A stretch of 64,000 bases of DNA from Micromonospora_J zhanjiangensis (GCF_042650605.1 NZ_JBHSBN010000001.1:186001-250000); one strand, 5' to 3'. Positions 1 to 11,414 are shown, counted from the stretch's first letter. Translations and numbers: made by a program. The notes: a model not told the origin generated them from the sequence alone.

Positions 1-115
1 GATCTCCGTCGGTGGGGGTCGCGGGGATCGGCCCACCGGCCGCCGGCGCCCGCAGGTAGGGCCGGATCCGCACCTGCGGCTCCGGTCCCGGCGGCTCGGC
101 AGACGGCGCGGTCAT
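1..115 (-). CDS. DUF742 family protein (CvnC-like), 3' part outside the window
   Basis: Only the first 38 codons are in the window; the gene runs off the left edge. The start codon at 115-113 overlaps the stop of the roadblock gene (ATGA), so the two are translationally coupled. The visible N-terminus is proline- and alanine-rich and contains VRIRPYLRA, the kind of arginine-rich opening seen in DUF742 proteins. In Streptomyces conservons the order is sensor kinase (CvnA), roadblock (CvnB), DUF742 (CvnC), small GTPase (CvnD); this gene holds the third place. The family call rests on position and the short N-terminus, so it is good but not proven. The expected GTPase gene would lie beyond the edge. 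Confidence 0.75.
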   Translation of the reverse strand, partial: MTAPSAEPPGPEPQVRIRPYLRAPAAGGPIPATPTDGD

Positions 116-585
116 GCCTGGACGGAGTTCTTCAACTCGACGATCAGCCGCGGGGTGAGGGCGCTGCCGGCCCGACCCGCGAACAGGGTCATTTCGTACG
201 CCACCGTGCCGAGGTTGGCCGATCGGTCCGCCACCACGCCCAGGACCGAGCCGCTGCTGATCGAGCTGACCAGCAGGTATCCCTCCTCCATGTCCACGAT
301 GACCCGGTTGAGCCCGCCCAGCGCGTACCAGCCGGCAGCGCCACCGGCCAGGCTGGTCAGGCCGGACACCACCGCCGCGAGCCGTTCGGCGTTGGACCGG
401 TCCCGGATCGCCGACATGGCCATCAGCAGGCCGTCGGAGGACACCGCGATCGCCTCCAGCACCCCGGCGGTGCCGGAGGTGAACGAGTCCAGCAACCAGT
501 TGAAGGTACGCGCCTCCGGGCTGAGTTCGCCGCTGTTCTGCGCGGCCTGCAGCTCGACGTGGTTCTGGATGAAGGGGCTGGTCAT
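112..585 (-). CDS. roadblock/LC7 domain protein (CvnB-like)
   Basis: A 157-residue soluble protein with one roadblock/LC7 fold (about residues 25-145), including the stretch VSSDGLLMAMS and the glycine-rich segment around GGAAGWYALGGL. Such proteins act as adaptors for small Ras-like GTPases; in conservons they are thought to sit with the sensor kinase and the GTPase in a membrane-associated complex resembling a G-protein system. The start overlaps the stop of the kinase gene (ATGA at 585-582), and its stop overlaps the next start, so the genes are one operon. Length is normal for the family. Nothing is missing or broken. Confidence 0.92.
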   Translation of the reverse strand: MTSPFIQNHVELQAAQNSGELSPEARTFNWLLDSFTSGTAGVLEAIAVSSDGLLMAMSAIRDRSNAERLAAVVSGLTSLAGGAAGWYALGGLNRVIVDMEEGYLLVSSISSGSVLGVVADRSANLGTVAYEMTLFAGRAGSALTPRLIVELKNSVQA

Positions 586-3347
586 AGGGTTCCCTCTTCG
601 TTGCGGTGGGCTGAACTGATCTCACGCAGGGCGCGGGCGACACCGAGCTCGAACTGGTTGATGCGGTCGCGTACCTCCTCCGGATCCGACGGGCGGTCGG
701 CGAGCGGCGGCCGGGCCGGTGGGGTGGCGGGGGCGTCCGGATCCAGCGTGGCGCCCGGCACCCGCCGGTACAGCCGGGTCTGCACGGACGGGATCGGCGC
801 GGTCCGTCGGGCCGGCGCCGCGAAGCCGCGCTCCGCCCGGCGCACCCCGGCCTCGAACTCCTCGACCAGGGCGCGTACCCCGTTCGGGTCGACGTTGCCG
901 CCCTCCGCGGGGCCTCGGGTGGATCCGCCGGCCGGCAACTGGGCGCCGGGTACCCGCTGGCGCAGTGCGGCCCGGTCCGACGTCGCCGGCACCGGTGCCG
1001 AGCCGACTGCCGGGTACGTCGGGGTGGTCGCCGGGGCCGGCGTACCGGCGGTCGGAGCGGACGCCGGGGCCGGCGTACCGGCGGTCGGGCCGGCGGTCGG
1101 AGCGGCCGCCGGGGCCGGCTCGGACGCGCTGGTGAGATGCCCGAAGGCGTCCCACGGCTTGCCCTGCTCCAGCGACCGGGTGGCCCGGCGCAGCAAGACC
1201 AGGTCGAACGGCGGCGTCTGGTCGGGCTGGTCCGCCGGCGCCCCCCGCTCCGCCGCGGCGACCGGCTCCGCGGGGACCGGCTCCGCGGGGACCGGCTCCG
1301 CGGCGACCGGCTCCGCGGCGACCGGCTCCGCGGCGACCGGCTCCGCGGCGACCGGCTCCGCGGGGACCGGCAGCGCGCCGGCCCGTTCCACCCGCGGGGT
1401 CCGGACGGGCAGCGCGCCGGCCTGTTCCGCACCGCCCCGGATCAGCGTGACGGTCTTCAGCCCGGCCCCGTCCGTGTCGTAAGCCGGGTCCGGCAGGCTG
1501 GGCAGCAGGGACCGCTTGCCGAGCTCCAGCCTCGCGGTCAGCCCGCCGCCCGGGGTCTGGGACAGTTCGACCCGCCAGTCGTGCCGGCGGGCCAGCCGGC
1601 CCACCACGAACAGGCCGAGCACCTCGGTCGGTGCCAGGTCGAGCCGCTCCCGCTGGGTCAGTCGGGCGTTCTCCTCGGCCAGCCGCTCGTCGGTCAGGCC
1701 GATACCGTGGTCGACCAGGGTGATCCGGGCGCCCCGGTGCAGCCGTTCGGCGGTGACGGTGACCCTGGTGTGCGGCGGGGAGAAGGCGGTGGCGTTCTCC
1801 ATCAGTTCGGCCAGGGTGAGCACCAGGTCACCGACCGCCGCCGGCGCCACCATGAGGTCCGGCCGGACCAGCACGTCGACCCGGGTGTACGCCTCGATCT
1901 CGCCGAGCGCCAGCCGGACCACGTCGGTCAGCGGCAGCGGCTTGGTGTGGCTGTCCGTGCCGGGCGACCCGGAGAGCACCACCAGGCTGCTGGCGCTGCG
2001 GCGCAGTCGGCTGGACACGTGGTCGAGGCGGTAGAGGTCCTGCAGCCGGGCGGGGTCGGTCTCCCGCTGCTCCAGGCGGTCGATCAGCGAGAGCTGCCGG
2101 CCCACCAGGTTCTGGGTACGCCGACCGACGTGTCCGAACATCTCGGCCACGTTGCGCCGGCTGGCGACCTGCCGTTCCACCAGCCGGGCGGCGGTGCCCT
2201 GCACCCGGTCGAAGGCGCGGGCCAGGTCGCCGATCTCGTCCCGGCCCCGGATGTCGACCGGATCGAGACGTACCGGAGTGGGGGAGTCCGTCTCGTCGTC
2301 GGCGACCCGGACGAGTTCCTCCTCGGCGAGCCGGGCCACCCGGTCGGCGGACCGGGTGAGCCGGGTCAGCGGCCGGGCCACCGTACGGGCGACCAGCAGG
2401 CTCAACATGACCACGACGAGGAGGGTGACCAGGGCCACCCCGGCGACGCCGTACGCGGCCACGGTCGCCTGCCGTTGCTGCCTGGTCACCTCGGCGATGA
2501 CGTCGACCGCGACCTTCTTCTCGACGAACTGACCGAGCGAGATCAACGAGGAGGCGATGGGGAACAGCGCCTCCAGCGGGATGTCCTGCAGGGCCTTGAG
2601 CGGGTCCGACTCGGCGATGGTGAGCAGGTCGCTGTTGGTCCGGGCGGTGACCGCCTCCGTCTCGGACACCGCGACGGCGACCTGCTCCGGGGTGGCCAGG
2701 GCGAGGAAGGCCTTGCTGCTGACGGTGAGGGAGCCCAGGACGTTGACGTACGCGGCGGTGCTCCGCTGGCTCCTGGTGGCCACGATCTGCGGCCCCAGCG
2801 TGGCGGAGATGCTCAGCCCCTCGTCGGTCCGCAGCAGTTGGTCCAGCGCCAGCACCTGGCGTCCGGCGGTGGTCCGGGTATCGACCGCGAAGGGCAACTG
2901 GAGCGCGTCGATCAGTGCCAGGTTGATCGGCGCGAAGGTGTCCATGACCTGGTCCATGCTGGCCCGTCGGGCGAGCACGGCGGTACGGAGTTCGGCCAGC
3001 CGGCCCGCCCCTTCCAGGGCGCTGGCCAGCCGGCCGGTCATCGTGTCGCCGAAGTCGGCGCGCAACTCGGCGGTCAGGTCGGTGACGGTGGCCGACTTCT
3101 GGGCCAGGTCGGTGCGCGGGGTGACGTTCAGCAGGTAGCCGATCGACATGAGCCGTTCCTGCTGGAGTTCCTGCACCAGACTGCCCACCCGGCTGGCGAT
3201 CCGGACCAGATCGGCGGTGTCCGAGGCCCGTCCGGCGGCGGCGAACCGGTCCATCGCGACCGGCACCGCCATCGCGACCATGCTCAGCAGCGGCACGACG
3301 ACCAGTAGGGCGAGTTTGCCGCGAATCCGCAGCCTATCGAGCAGCAT
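582..3347 (-). CDS. nitrate/nitrite-sensing-domain histidine kinase-like protein (CvnA-like)
   Basis: A 921-residue membrane sensor. A first transmembrane helix (about residues 13-33) is followed by a roughly 260-residue extracytoplasmic NIT-type helical domain, a second helix near 300-322, a HAMP segment, and an ATPase domain with an N-box (LMENATAFSPPH) and a G1 box (DHGIGLTDE). A possible phospho-acceptor helix lies at YRLDHVSSRLRRSA. The last 280 residues are a low-complexity proline/alanine tail with a run of AEPVA-type pentapeptides. This is the CvnA layout: kinase plus a long disordered C-terminus, in an operon with roadblock and DUF742 proteins instead of a response regulator. The start overlaps the end of the upstream membrane-protein gene by 14 bases. 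Confidence 0.9.
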   Translation of the reverse strand: MLLDRLRIRGKLALLVVVPLLSMVAMAVPVAMDRFAAAGRASDTADLVRIASRVGSLVQELQQERLMSIGYLLNVTPRTDLAQKSATVTDLTAELRADFGDTMTGRLASALEGAGRLAELRTAVLARRASMDQVMDTFAPINLALIDALQLPFAVDTRTTAGRQVLALDQLLRTDEGLSISATLGPQIVATRSQRSTAAYVNVLGSLTVSSKAFLALATPEQVAVAVSETEAVTARTNSDLLTIAESDPLKALQDIPLEALFPIASSLISLGQFVEKKVAVDVIAEVTRQQRQATVAAYGVAGVALVTLLVVVMLSLLVARTVARPLTRLTRSADRVARLAEEELVRVADDETDSPTPVRLDPVDIRGRDEIGDLARAFDRVQGTAARLVERQVASRRNVAEMFGHVGRRTQNLVGRQLSLIDRLEQRETDPARLQDLYRLDHVSSRLRRSASSLVVLSGSPGTDSHTKPLPLTDVVRLALGEIEAYTRVDVLVRPDLMVAPAAVGDLVLTLAELMENATAFSPPHTRVTVTAERLHRGARITLVDHGIGLTDERLAEENARLTQRERLDLAPTEVLGLFVVGRLARRHDWRVELSQTPGGGLTARLELGKRSLLPSLPDPAYDTDGAGLKTVTLIRGGAEQAGALPVRTPRVERAGALPVPAEPVAAEPVAAEPVAAEPVAAEPVPAEPVPAEPVAAAERGAPADQPDQTPPFDLVLLRRATRSLEQGKPWDAFGHLTSASEPAPAAAPTAGPTAGTPAPASAPTAGTPAPATTPTYPAVGSAPVPATSDRAALRQRVPGAQLPAGGSTRGPAEGGNVDPNGVRALVEEFEAGVRRAERGFAAPARRTAPIPSVQTRLYRRVPGATLDPDAPATPPARPPLADRPSDPEEVRDRINQFELGVARALREISSAHRNEEGTL
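1261..1365. repeat. 15-bp tandem repeat (7 copies) inside the kinase gene
   Basis: Seven nearly perfect copies of a 15-base unit (ACCGGCTCCGCGGCG, with GGG instead of GCG near the ends of the array). The length is a multiple of three, so each copy adds one pentapeptide of the AEPVA/AEPVP type to the disordered tail of the kinase. Such arrays change copy number by replication slippage without breaking the frame. Confidence 0.95.
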
Positions 3348-4674
3348 CGTTGCGTCCCCAGTGCGCCGGCTGGTTGTCCCGGGAGCCCACGCCGGTCGGT
3401 GCCGGCCGGCTGTTCAGCCCGGTCGCCCCCGGGTCGGACCAGTCGGCCGCCAGCGGTTCCCAGCGGCGCTGACCGCCGAACGGTTCCGCGGGCGGCGGCG
3501 CCGGCTCGGGGTCGGTGGGGAGGTCGCCGGTCGCGGCCCGCCGGCCGGCGGGCCTGGCCCGGATGGTGACCACGACCCAGGTCAGCACGGCCAGGGCGAC
3601 CAGCACCGCCAGGGCGGCGGCGCCGAGGGCCAGCCAGCGGCCGGTGTCCGTCCGGTCCGACCGGGCCGCGATCAGCGCGTCGAGTTCGGTGAGCGCCACG
3701 GTGGACAGGTCGACCGCCGCGGCCTGGGTGTCGGCCCGGGCGGCGGCGACCCTCGCCGGGTCCGGCAGGGGGAGCCGACCGACCGGGTTGCCGGTGCCCG
3801 CCGTCGGCTGATCGGCCGCGTCGGTGCCCTTCGCGCCGGTCCCGTCGGTCGAACCCGTGCCGGCGGGCTGTTTCGGCGCGGCGGCCGGTGGTTGGGCGGA
3901 GGTGAACGCCAGCTGTTCCGCCGCCCGCTGGTACCGGTCGAACTTGGTCAGCACGTTGCCGCCCAGTTCCGTGCTCTCGGTGCTGTCGACGGCCGAACGC
4001 AACGCGTTCACCACCGCGTTGACCGATCCCAGCGCGGCCAGCCGGGCGGCGGTGAGGTCGGCGACGGTGTTCATCGCCTCGCTGTTCGGCCGGGCCGGCG
4101 CCAGCGCCACCGCGTCGGCCAGGCGGCCCGTCGCGATCAGCGCGGTGGGCAGGTCCCGGCCGGCGGCCTGCTGGAGTTGGGCCGCGTCGGCGTCCGGGTC
4201 GCGGACCAGTCCGGAACTGTCCCGCACCTTGTCGAAGAGTGCCAGCAGCAGGTCCGTCGTCTCCCGGTACGCGGTCAGGGTGTCGTTCGGGTTGGCGAGC
4301 CGACGCTCCGGCAACGCCTCGATCTTGGCGCGCAGGCCCGCCCACCGTTCCTGGGTGCGCAGCGCGCCACCGAGCCGACTGTCGACCGCAGCGGCGTTCT
4401 GGACGGCCCGGTCCACCGCCTCCCGGTTGGTCGGTCGACCGGTGAGAGCGGTCGTCTGCGCGTCGGCCAGCGCGGTCGCCACCGGTATCAGCGCGCGCAG
4501 GTAGCCGACCCCGTCGCGTTCCCGGGCCGCGAACGTCCGGTCGGCGTCGACGTCCCGCCACACCTGCCCGAAGAGCACCCCGACCGGGATGAGTAGCGCG
4601 ACGGTGAGCAGCAGGGGCAGCAGGACGCCGGGCCCCGACGGCCGGGTGCTGGCCGGGGCGGCGGGGTTCGTCAT
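3334..4674 (-). CDS. two-helix membrane protein opening the conservon operon
   Basis: A 446-residue protein not recognised as a named family. It has a helix at about residues 17-37, a long alanine-rich, probably helical extracytoplasmic region to about residue 340, a second helix near 345-367 (ALAVLVALAVLTWVVVTI) and a short proline-rich cytoplasmic tail. The arrangement copies the input half of the NIT kinase encoded just after it, without a HAMP or ATPase domain. The start at 4674 is preferred over the longer frame because GGAGGAG lies 8 bases upstream. Its end overlaps the kinase start by 14 bases. I infer that it is a partner or decoy sensor of the kinase; the sequence alone cannot show this. 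Confidence 0.8.
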   Translation of the reverse strand: MTNPAAPASTRPSGPGVLLPLLLTVALLIPVGVLFGQVWRDVDADRTFAARERDGVGYLRALIPVATALADAQTTALTGRPTNREAVDRAVQNAAAVDSRLGGALRTQERWAGLRAKIEALPERRLANPNDTLTAYRETTDLLLALFDKVRDSSGLVRDPDADAAQLQQAAGRDLPTALIATGRLADAVALAPARPNSEAMNTVADLTAARLAALGSVNAVVNALRSAVDSTESTELGGNVLTKFDRYQRAAEQLAFTSAQPPAAAPKQPAGTGSTDGTGAKGTDAADQPTAGTGNPVGRLPLPDPARVAAARADTQAAAVDLSTVALTELDALIAARSDRTDTGRWLALGAAALAVLVALAVLTWVVVTIRARPAGRRAATGDLPTDPEPAPPPAEPFGGQRRWEPLAADWSDPGATGLNSRPAPTGVGSRDNQPAHWGRNDAAR

Positions 4675-5047
4675 CGTCGATCTCCTCCGGCGACGGCGGC
4701 GGGAACGGGGGTGGCTGCGCGGGAAGTCGCCGGTCCCGTGCACTGGACCGGAAAACTAACCGAATGCTTTCCAACAGCCATCCAGCGTCAACCGTCGGTT
4801 TTCCGTCACAGTGACTTATGGCACCTTGAGTACTCGACAACGCACGTTGAGTAGTAGCAAGCGGTTCGACATGCAGTCCAATGCCGGCTGTGTAGGTAAT
4901 GTTCGTAATTCACGGGATCCGAATTCATCCCACCACGATCTGCGAACGTTGCGCGTTACGTCCGAACAGTCTGCCGATCGGGCGACCGGATGCGGACGTA
5001 CGGGGGATCTCAGGCAGCGCTCAGGAACCGGCCCGTACGGTGAGCGC
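4675..5047. promoter_or_regulatory. divergent control region between conservon and hydrolase-ABC operon
   Basis: A 373-base gene-free region, poorer in GC than its surroundings. It holds an inverted repeat (GGAAAAC near 4750, GTTTTCC near 4798), the palindrome GAGTACTC at 4827-4834, and two direct copies of TTGAGTA at 4826 and 4847, 21 bases or two helical turns apart. The box TACGGT at 5036-5041 ends six bases before the start of the hydrolase-ABC gene and fits a leaderless promoter. The repeats look like binding sites for a dimeric regulator, but none is identified. Confidence 0.4.
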
Positions 5048-7926
<2,879 letters not shown>

Positions 7927-7927
<1 letters not shown>

Positions 7928-8898
7928 TGTCCACGGTGAACGGTGCGAGCGAGGCTCCCGGCGGTGCGGACCGGCCCGGAGCGGGCGGCGGTTCGTCGGG
8001 CGCCGGTTCGTCGGGCGGCGGTTCGTCGGTCGGCCTGGTCGACGCGGCGGGCGGGGCGGCCGGCTACCGGCCGTCGGCCACCCTGTCGGTCTGGGCCGAG
8101 GTCCGCCGGCAGGCCAGCCGGCGGCGTACCCAGTTGGCGCTCGGGTTCATGGTGCTGCTGCCGTTGATCATCCTGGTGGCGTTCCAGTTCGACTCCGGCA
8201 AGGACGACAACAACGGCGGCGGCGAGTTCGCCAGCCTGATCGACCAGGCCGTCTCGGGTGGGCTGAACTTCACCCTGTTCGCCATCTTCGTGTCGGCGTC
8301 CTTCCTGCTGGTGGTCGTGGTGGCGCTGTTCTGCGGCGACACGGTGGCCAGCGAGGCGAGCTGGGGGAGCCTGCGCTACCTGCTCGCCGTACCGGTGCCC
8401 CGGGCCCGGCTGCTGGCGGTGAAGCTGGTGGTGGCGCTGGCGTACTCGGGGTTCGCGCTGCTGCTGCTGGCCGGCACCGCGCTGCTGGCCGGGACGCTGC
8501 GCTACGGCTGGCATCCGCTGCGCAGCAGCATCGCGGACGAGATCCCGACCGGCGAGGGAGTGCTCCGACTGCTGGGCATCCTCGGCTACCTGGCGGTCGT
8601 CCTGCTGGTGGTGGCCGGCCTGGCGTTCCTGCTGTCGGTCTCGACGGACGCCGCGCTGGGCGCGGTCGGCGGTGCGGTGCTGCTGTGGATCCTGTCCGGG
8701 ATCCTGGACCAGATCACCGCCCTCGGGGTGCTGCGCGACTTCCTGCCGACGCACTACTCGTCGGCCTGGTTGGGCCTGTTGTCCACCCCGGTGCAGACCG
8801 ATGACATCGTCCGGGGCTGCATCTCGGCCGTCTCCTACGCCACCGTCTTCTGGGCGCTGGCCTTCTGGCGCTTCACCCGCAAGGACGTCACCAGCTGA
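7927..8898 (+). CDS. ABC-2 type transporter permease
   Basis: A 323-residue integral membrane protein with about six hydrophobic helices after a 60-residue glycine/serine-rich cytoplasmic N-terminus. The start codon shares one base with the stop of the hydrolase-ATPase gene (TGATG), so the two are coupled and the permease is the natural membrane partner of the ATPase domain. Segments such as YLLAVPVPRARLLAVKLVVAL resemble the coupling region of ABC-2 exporters. No substrate can be read from the sequence. Confidence 0.88.
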
Positions 8899-8939
8899 GC
8901 GCGAAACTCATGCGCCGTGACCTGCGGCGGAAAAAGTAG

Positions 8940-8968
8940 TTGAGCGTTCTATATCGACAATCATAAAT
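8940..8968 (+). promoter_or_regulatory. candidate sigma-70-type promoter of the DoxX gene
   Basis: TTGAGC (8940-8945) and ATAAAT (8963-8968) are separated by 17 bases in an unusually AT-rich stretch just after the permease gene. The DoxX start follows about 50 bases on, with its own AAAGGAGG ribosome binding site. Confidence 0.5.
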
Positions 8969-9020
8969 ATTTGTTGCATCCTGAGGGCTCCTGGTAGCGC
9001 TCCCAAAGGAGGCGTCAAAG

Positions 9021-9470
9021 ATGAATGATGTCCGATTCAAGGGCTCGGTACTGTCCCTGTTCCGCATTGTGGTCGGGCTGCTGTTCGTCTGCCACGGTCT
9101 GGCCTCGATCTTCGGGGTGCTGGGCGGCAACCGGGGCACCGGTCAACCGGTCCCGATGGGCCAGTGGCCCGGCTGGTGGGCCGCGCTGATCCAGTTGGTC
9201 TGCGGCGGCCTGGTGCTGATCGGGCTGCTCACCCGCCCGGCGGCGCTGCTCGCCTCCGGCTCGATGGCGTACGCCTACTTCACCGTCCACCAGGAGAAGG
9301 GCCTGCTGCCGATGACCAACGGCGGCGAGGCCGCGGCCATGTTCTGCTGGTCGTTCCTGCTGGTCGCCGTGCTGGGCGCCGGACCGTGGGCGGTGGACGC
9401 CCTGCTCCGCCGGGACCGGACCGAGTTGACCGACCGGTCCACCGACCGCCGGGCCGCGGCCACCGCCTGA
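9021..9470 (+). CDS. DoxX family membrane protein
   Basis: A 149-residue protein with four hydrophobic helices and the DoxX family pattern: FRIVVGLLFVCHGLASIFG at the N-terminus, then WAALIQLVCGGLVLIGLLTR and ASGSMAYAYFTVH. Relatives in actinobacteria have been linked to thiol and oxidative-stress defence, but the biochemical role of this one is not known. AAAGGAGG lies eight bases before the ATG. It is a single gene: a hairpin overlaps its stop codon, and the next gene is convergent. Confidence 0.9.
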   Translation: MNDVRFKGSVLSLFRIVVGLLFVCHGLASIFGVLGGNRGTGQPVPMGQWPGWWAALIQLVCGGLVLIGLLTRPAALLASGSMAYAYFTVHQEKGLLPMTNGGEAAAMFCWSFLLVAVLGAGPWAVDALLRRDRTELTDRSTDRRAAATA

Positions 9471-9490
9471 CGGCCCGTCCGCGGGCCGTC
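9469..9490. terminator. hairpin at the end of the DoxX gene
   Basis: GACGGCCCG and CGGGCCGTC form a perfect 9-bp stem with a four-base loop, starting within the stop codon of the DoxX gene. No U-tract follows, as is usual in high-GC actinobacteria. Confidence 0.55.
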
Positions 9491-9560
9491 CATCGGATGG
9501 TCGGCGAAGGCGGCCACGGTCCGGTCGCGCTCGGACCCGCCCCGGTACGACAGACCGTGC

Positions 9561-9610
9561 GATCCGGAAGACCTCGACCCGGTCACCCACCTGCCGAGGT
9601 CTTCCGGATC
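9561..9610. terminator. bidirectional terminator between DoxX and flavin reductase genes
   Basis: Two perfect 16-base arms (9561-9576 and 9595-9610, beginning GATCCGGAAGACCTCG) flank an 18-base loop between two convergent genes. The arm beside the flavin reductase gene ends three bases from its stop codon. A symmetric structure here most likely ends transcription from both sides. Confidence 0.7.
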
Positions 9611-9613
9611 ACG

Positions 9614-10249
9614 TCACCGAACGGGTCGCAGTTCGTGCGGCATCCGCCAGCCGGCGGCCAGGCGCGACGGACGCAGGTTCCCCCCGCCGCCGAAGAACTC
9701 GCAGAACTTCATGATCAGCGGGTCCCACCGGATCGGGTCGACGTAGTGCGTACCCGGGATGATCAGTTCCTCCTCGACGTGCGTCCGTTCGACGGTCACG
9801 TGGAAGGCGGTGGCGGACAGCCCCGGCTGGGTCATCGGGTGCGCCTCGGTGACCAGGCACTCCAACTGGATCGGGCACTCGGCGACCCGCGGCGGCCGGA
9901 CCAGGTCCGCCGGTTGCGGGGTGAGGCCGGCGACCGCGAACTTGTCCGGCTCGTACCGGTAGCCCTGCTCCGCCTTGCCGGTCGGCACCACCGGCCGGCC
10001 GGTGGTGAGCGCGATCCGGTCCACGGCGTCGACCAGCGACGACGGCACGAGGTTGAGCACGCACTCCCGTTCGCGCAACAGGTTGGCCGTGGTCTGGCCA
10101 CTGTTGCCGAGGCCCAGCACGCAGGTCCGACCCAGCCACCACGCCGACGACATCGGCGCGAGGTTGAACCCACCGTCCTCGTTCCGGGAACTGATCAGCA
10201 CCACCGGGGTGCCGAAGTAGAAGACTTTCGTGTCGGACACGCGATGCAT
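9614..10249 (-). CDS. flavin reductase family protein (FMN-binding split barrel)
   Basis: A 211-residue protein resembling flavoredoxin/flavin-reductase-like proteins. The N-terminal VSDTKVFYFGTPVVLISS leads to GFNLAPMSSAWWLG, the segment that forms the FMN pocket in this fold, followed by ECVLNLVP. Such proteins bind FMN and either reduce flavins or act on unknown substrates. The start is uncertain: ATG at 10249 has GGAGAG about 12 bases upstream, while ATG at 10261 lies directly against that box, so 10249 is chosen. It is divergent from the RibD-like gene. Confidence 0.82.
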   Translation of the reverse strand: MHRVSDTKVFYFGTPVVLISSRNEDGGFNLAPMSSAWWLGRTCVLGLGNSGQTTANLLRERECVLNLVPSSLVDAVDRIALTTGRPVVPTGKAEQGYRYEPDKFAVAGLTPQPADLVRPPRVAECPIQLECLVTEAHPMTQPGLSATAFHVTVERTHVEEELIIPGTHYVDPIRWDPLIMKFCEFFGGGGNLRPSRLAAGWRMPHELRPVR

Positions 10250-10498
10250 CGTCGATCCCATCTCTCCGGCCCGGGTCGGGCCGCGCGCGGCTCGCGCGCC
10301 GTCCAACTCTGACCCGACACGCCCCGGACCGCTGGCGGCGATCGGACGTCGCGTTCGACCGACCCGGGCCCGGACGTGGTGTGCGAACGCCCTGTGCGGC
10401 GCACGTCGCGGCCGACCGGCTCTCGGGCCGACGAGAATGTGACAGGTCGCTGGTAGAACGCCAGGGGACGCTCGGGCACCCTCGGCAGGAGGCAGGCG

Positions 10499-11041
10499 AT
10501 GGGGAAGCTGCTGTACTCGGTCACCATGTCGTTGGACGGCTTCATCGCCGGTCCCGGTGGCGACATGTCCTGGCTCACCGAGCACCTCGGACCCAACCCG
10601 ATGGTGGACGACCTGATCGGACGGATCGGCGCGCTCCTGGTCGGCAACCGCACCTTCGGTGGCGACGACCCGTACAAGGGGGTCGAGGAGCGGGAGGGCA
10701 AGGCGTTCGGCGGTGGCTGGGAGGGACCACAGTTCGTGCTCACCCATCACCCGCGACCGGCCTCGGCGGACATCACCTTCGTCGACGACCTGGCCGAGGC
10801 CGTCACCGCGGCCAAGGCGGCGGCCGGGGACAAGTACGTCAACGTGCTCGGCGCCGACGTCGCCCGGCAGTGCCTGGCGGCCGGCCTGCTTGACGAGATC
10901 CTCACCCTGGTGGCGCCGGTGCTGCTCGGCGACGGCGTCCGGCTGTTCGACCATCCCGGCGGCAGCAACGTCAAGCTGGAGCAGCTCAGCGTCAGTCACG
11001 TACCGCACGCCGTCAACATCTGGCACCGCGTCGTCAGGTGA
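10499..11041 (+). CDS. dihydrofolate reductase family protein (RibD C-terminal domain)
   Basis: A 180-residue single-domain protein. It opens with GKLLYSVTMSLDGFIAGPGGD, typical of the stand-alone RibD-C/DHFR-like family, and ends with VNVLGADVARQCLAAGLLDEI and VLLGDGVRLFD, which form the nucleotide-binding part of the fold. These proteins are predicted NADPH-dependent reductases; substrates of stand-alone members are mostly unknown. GGAGG sits seven bases before the ATG. Confidence 0.88.
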   Translation: MGKLLYSVTMSLDGFIAGPGGDMSWLTEHLGPNPMVDDLIGRIGALLVGNRTFGGDDPYKGVEEREGKAFGGGWEGPQFVLTHHPRPASADITFVDDLAEAVTAAKAAAGDKYVNVLGADVARQCLAAGLLDEILTLVAPVLLGDGVRLFDHPGGSNVKLEQLSVSHVPHAVNIWHRVVR

Positions 11042-11165
11042 ACCGGCCCGGGCGACACCGAGGCGGGCGGGGCCGGTCGAAGGCGATCCCGGGCCGCCGC
11101 GACCGGAGCCCGGCAGCCACCCCGGGCCATTTCCCGCTTCCGACCACCGCGTCGGGCAGGGCCGG

Positions 11166-11411
11166 AAGGAGGCATCAGCCGGTCGCGGGACCGGTCAGTT
11201 CCTCGGCGTACGTCCTGAGCGCGCCCACCGCCGTCATCAGGCTGGCGGCAAGCCAGGCGACAAACTGCCGTCGACCTCCGAGCTGTGCGCCAAGTACGAC
11301 GTCTCCACGCAGGTCATCCGGTCCGCGATGCTCATCCTGCGCGCCGAGGGTCTGGTCGAGGGCCATCAAGGGCGCGGCGTTTACGTCCGAGCTCCGAACG
11401 CCGACCGTTGA
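11166..11411 (+). pseudogene. remnant of a small GntR-type winged-helix regulator
   Basis: The frame 11244-11411 encodes 55 residues, GKPGDKLPSTSELCAKYDV followed by STQVIRSAMLILRAEGLVE and GHQGRGVYVR, which is the recognition and wing part of a GntR DNA-binding domain. The frame has no start codon and no N-terminal helix. An orphan AAGGAGG (11166-11172) lies upstream, but no start codon follows at a proper distance. A one-base frame change near 11243 would join the preceding frame (ending TAVIRLA) to GGKPG. I read this as a short HTH gene broken by a frameshift and loss of its start; a sequencing error is the alternative. Confidence 0.6.
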
Positions 11412-11414
11412 GCA

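Noticed and set aside
1261..1365. Possible CRISPR array
   Set aside because: Units are directly adjacent without spacers and lie in frame in a coding region.
1137..3308. 723-codon plus-strand frame opposite the conservon kinase
   Set aside because: Its RLRGD repeats only mirror the 15-bp repeat of the kinase gene; no ribosome binding site or family resemblance.
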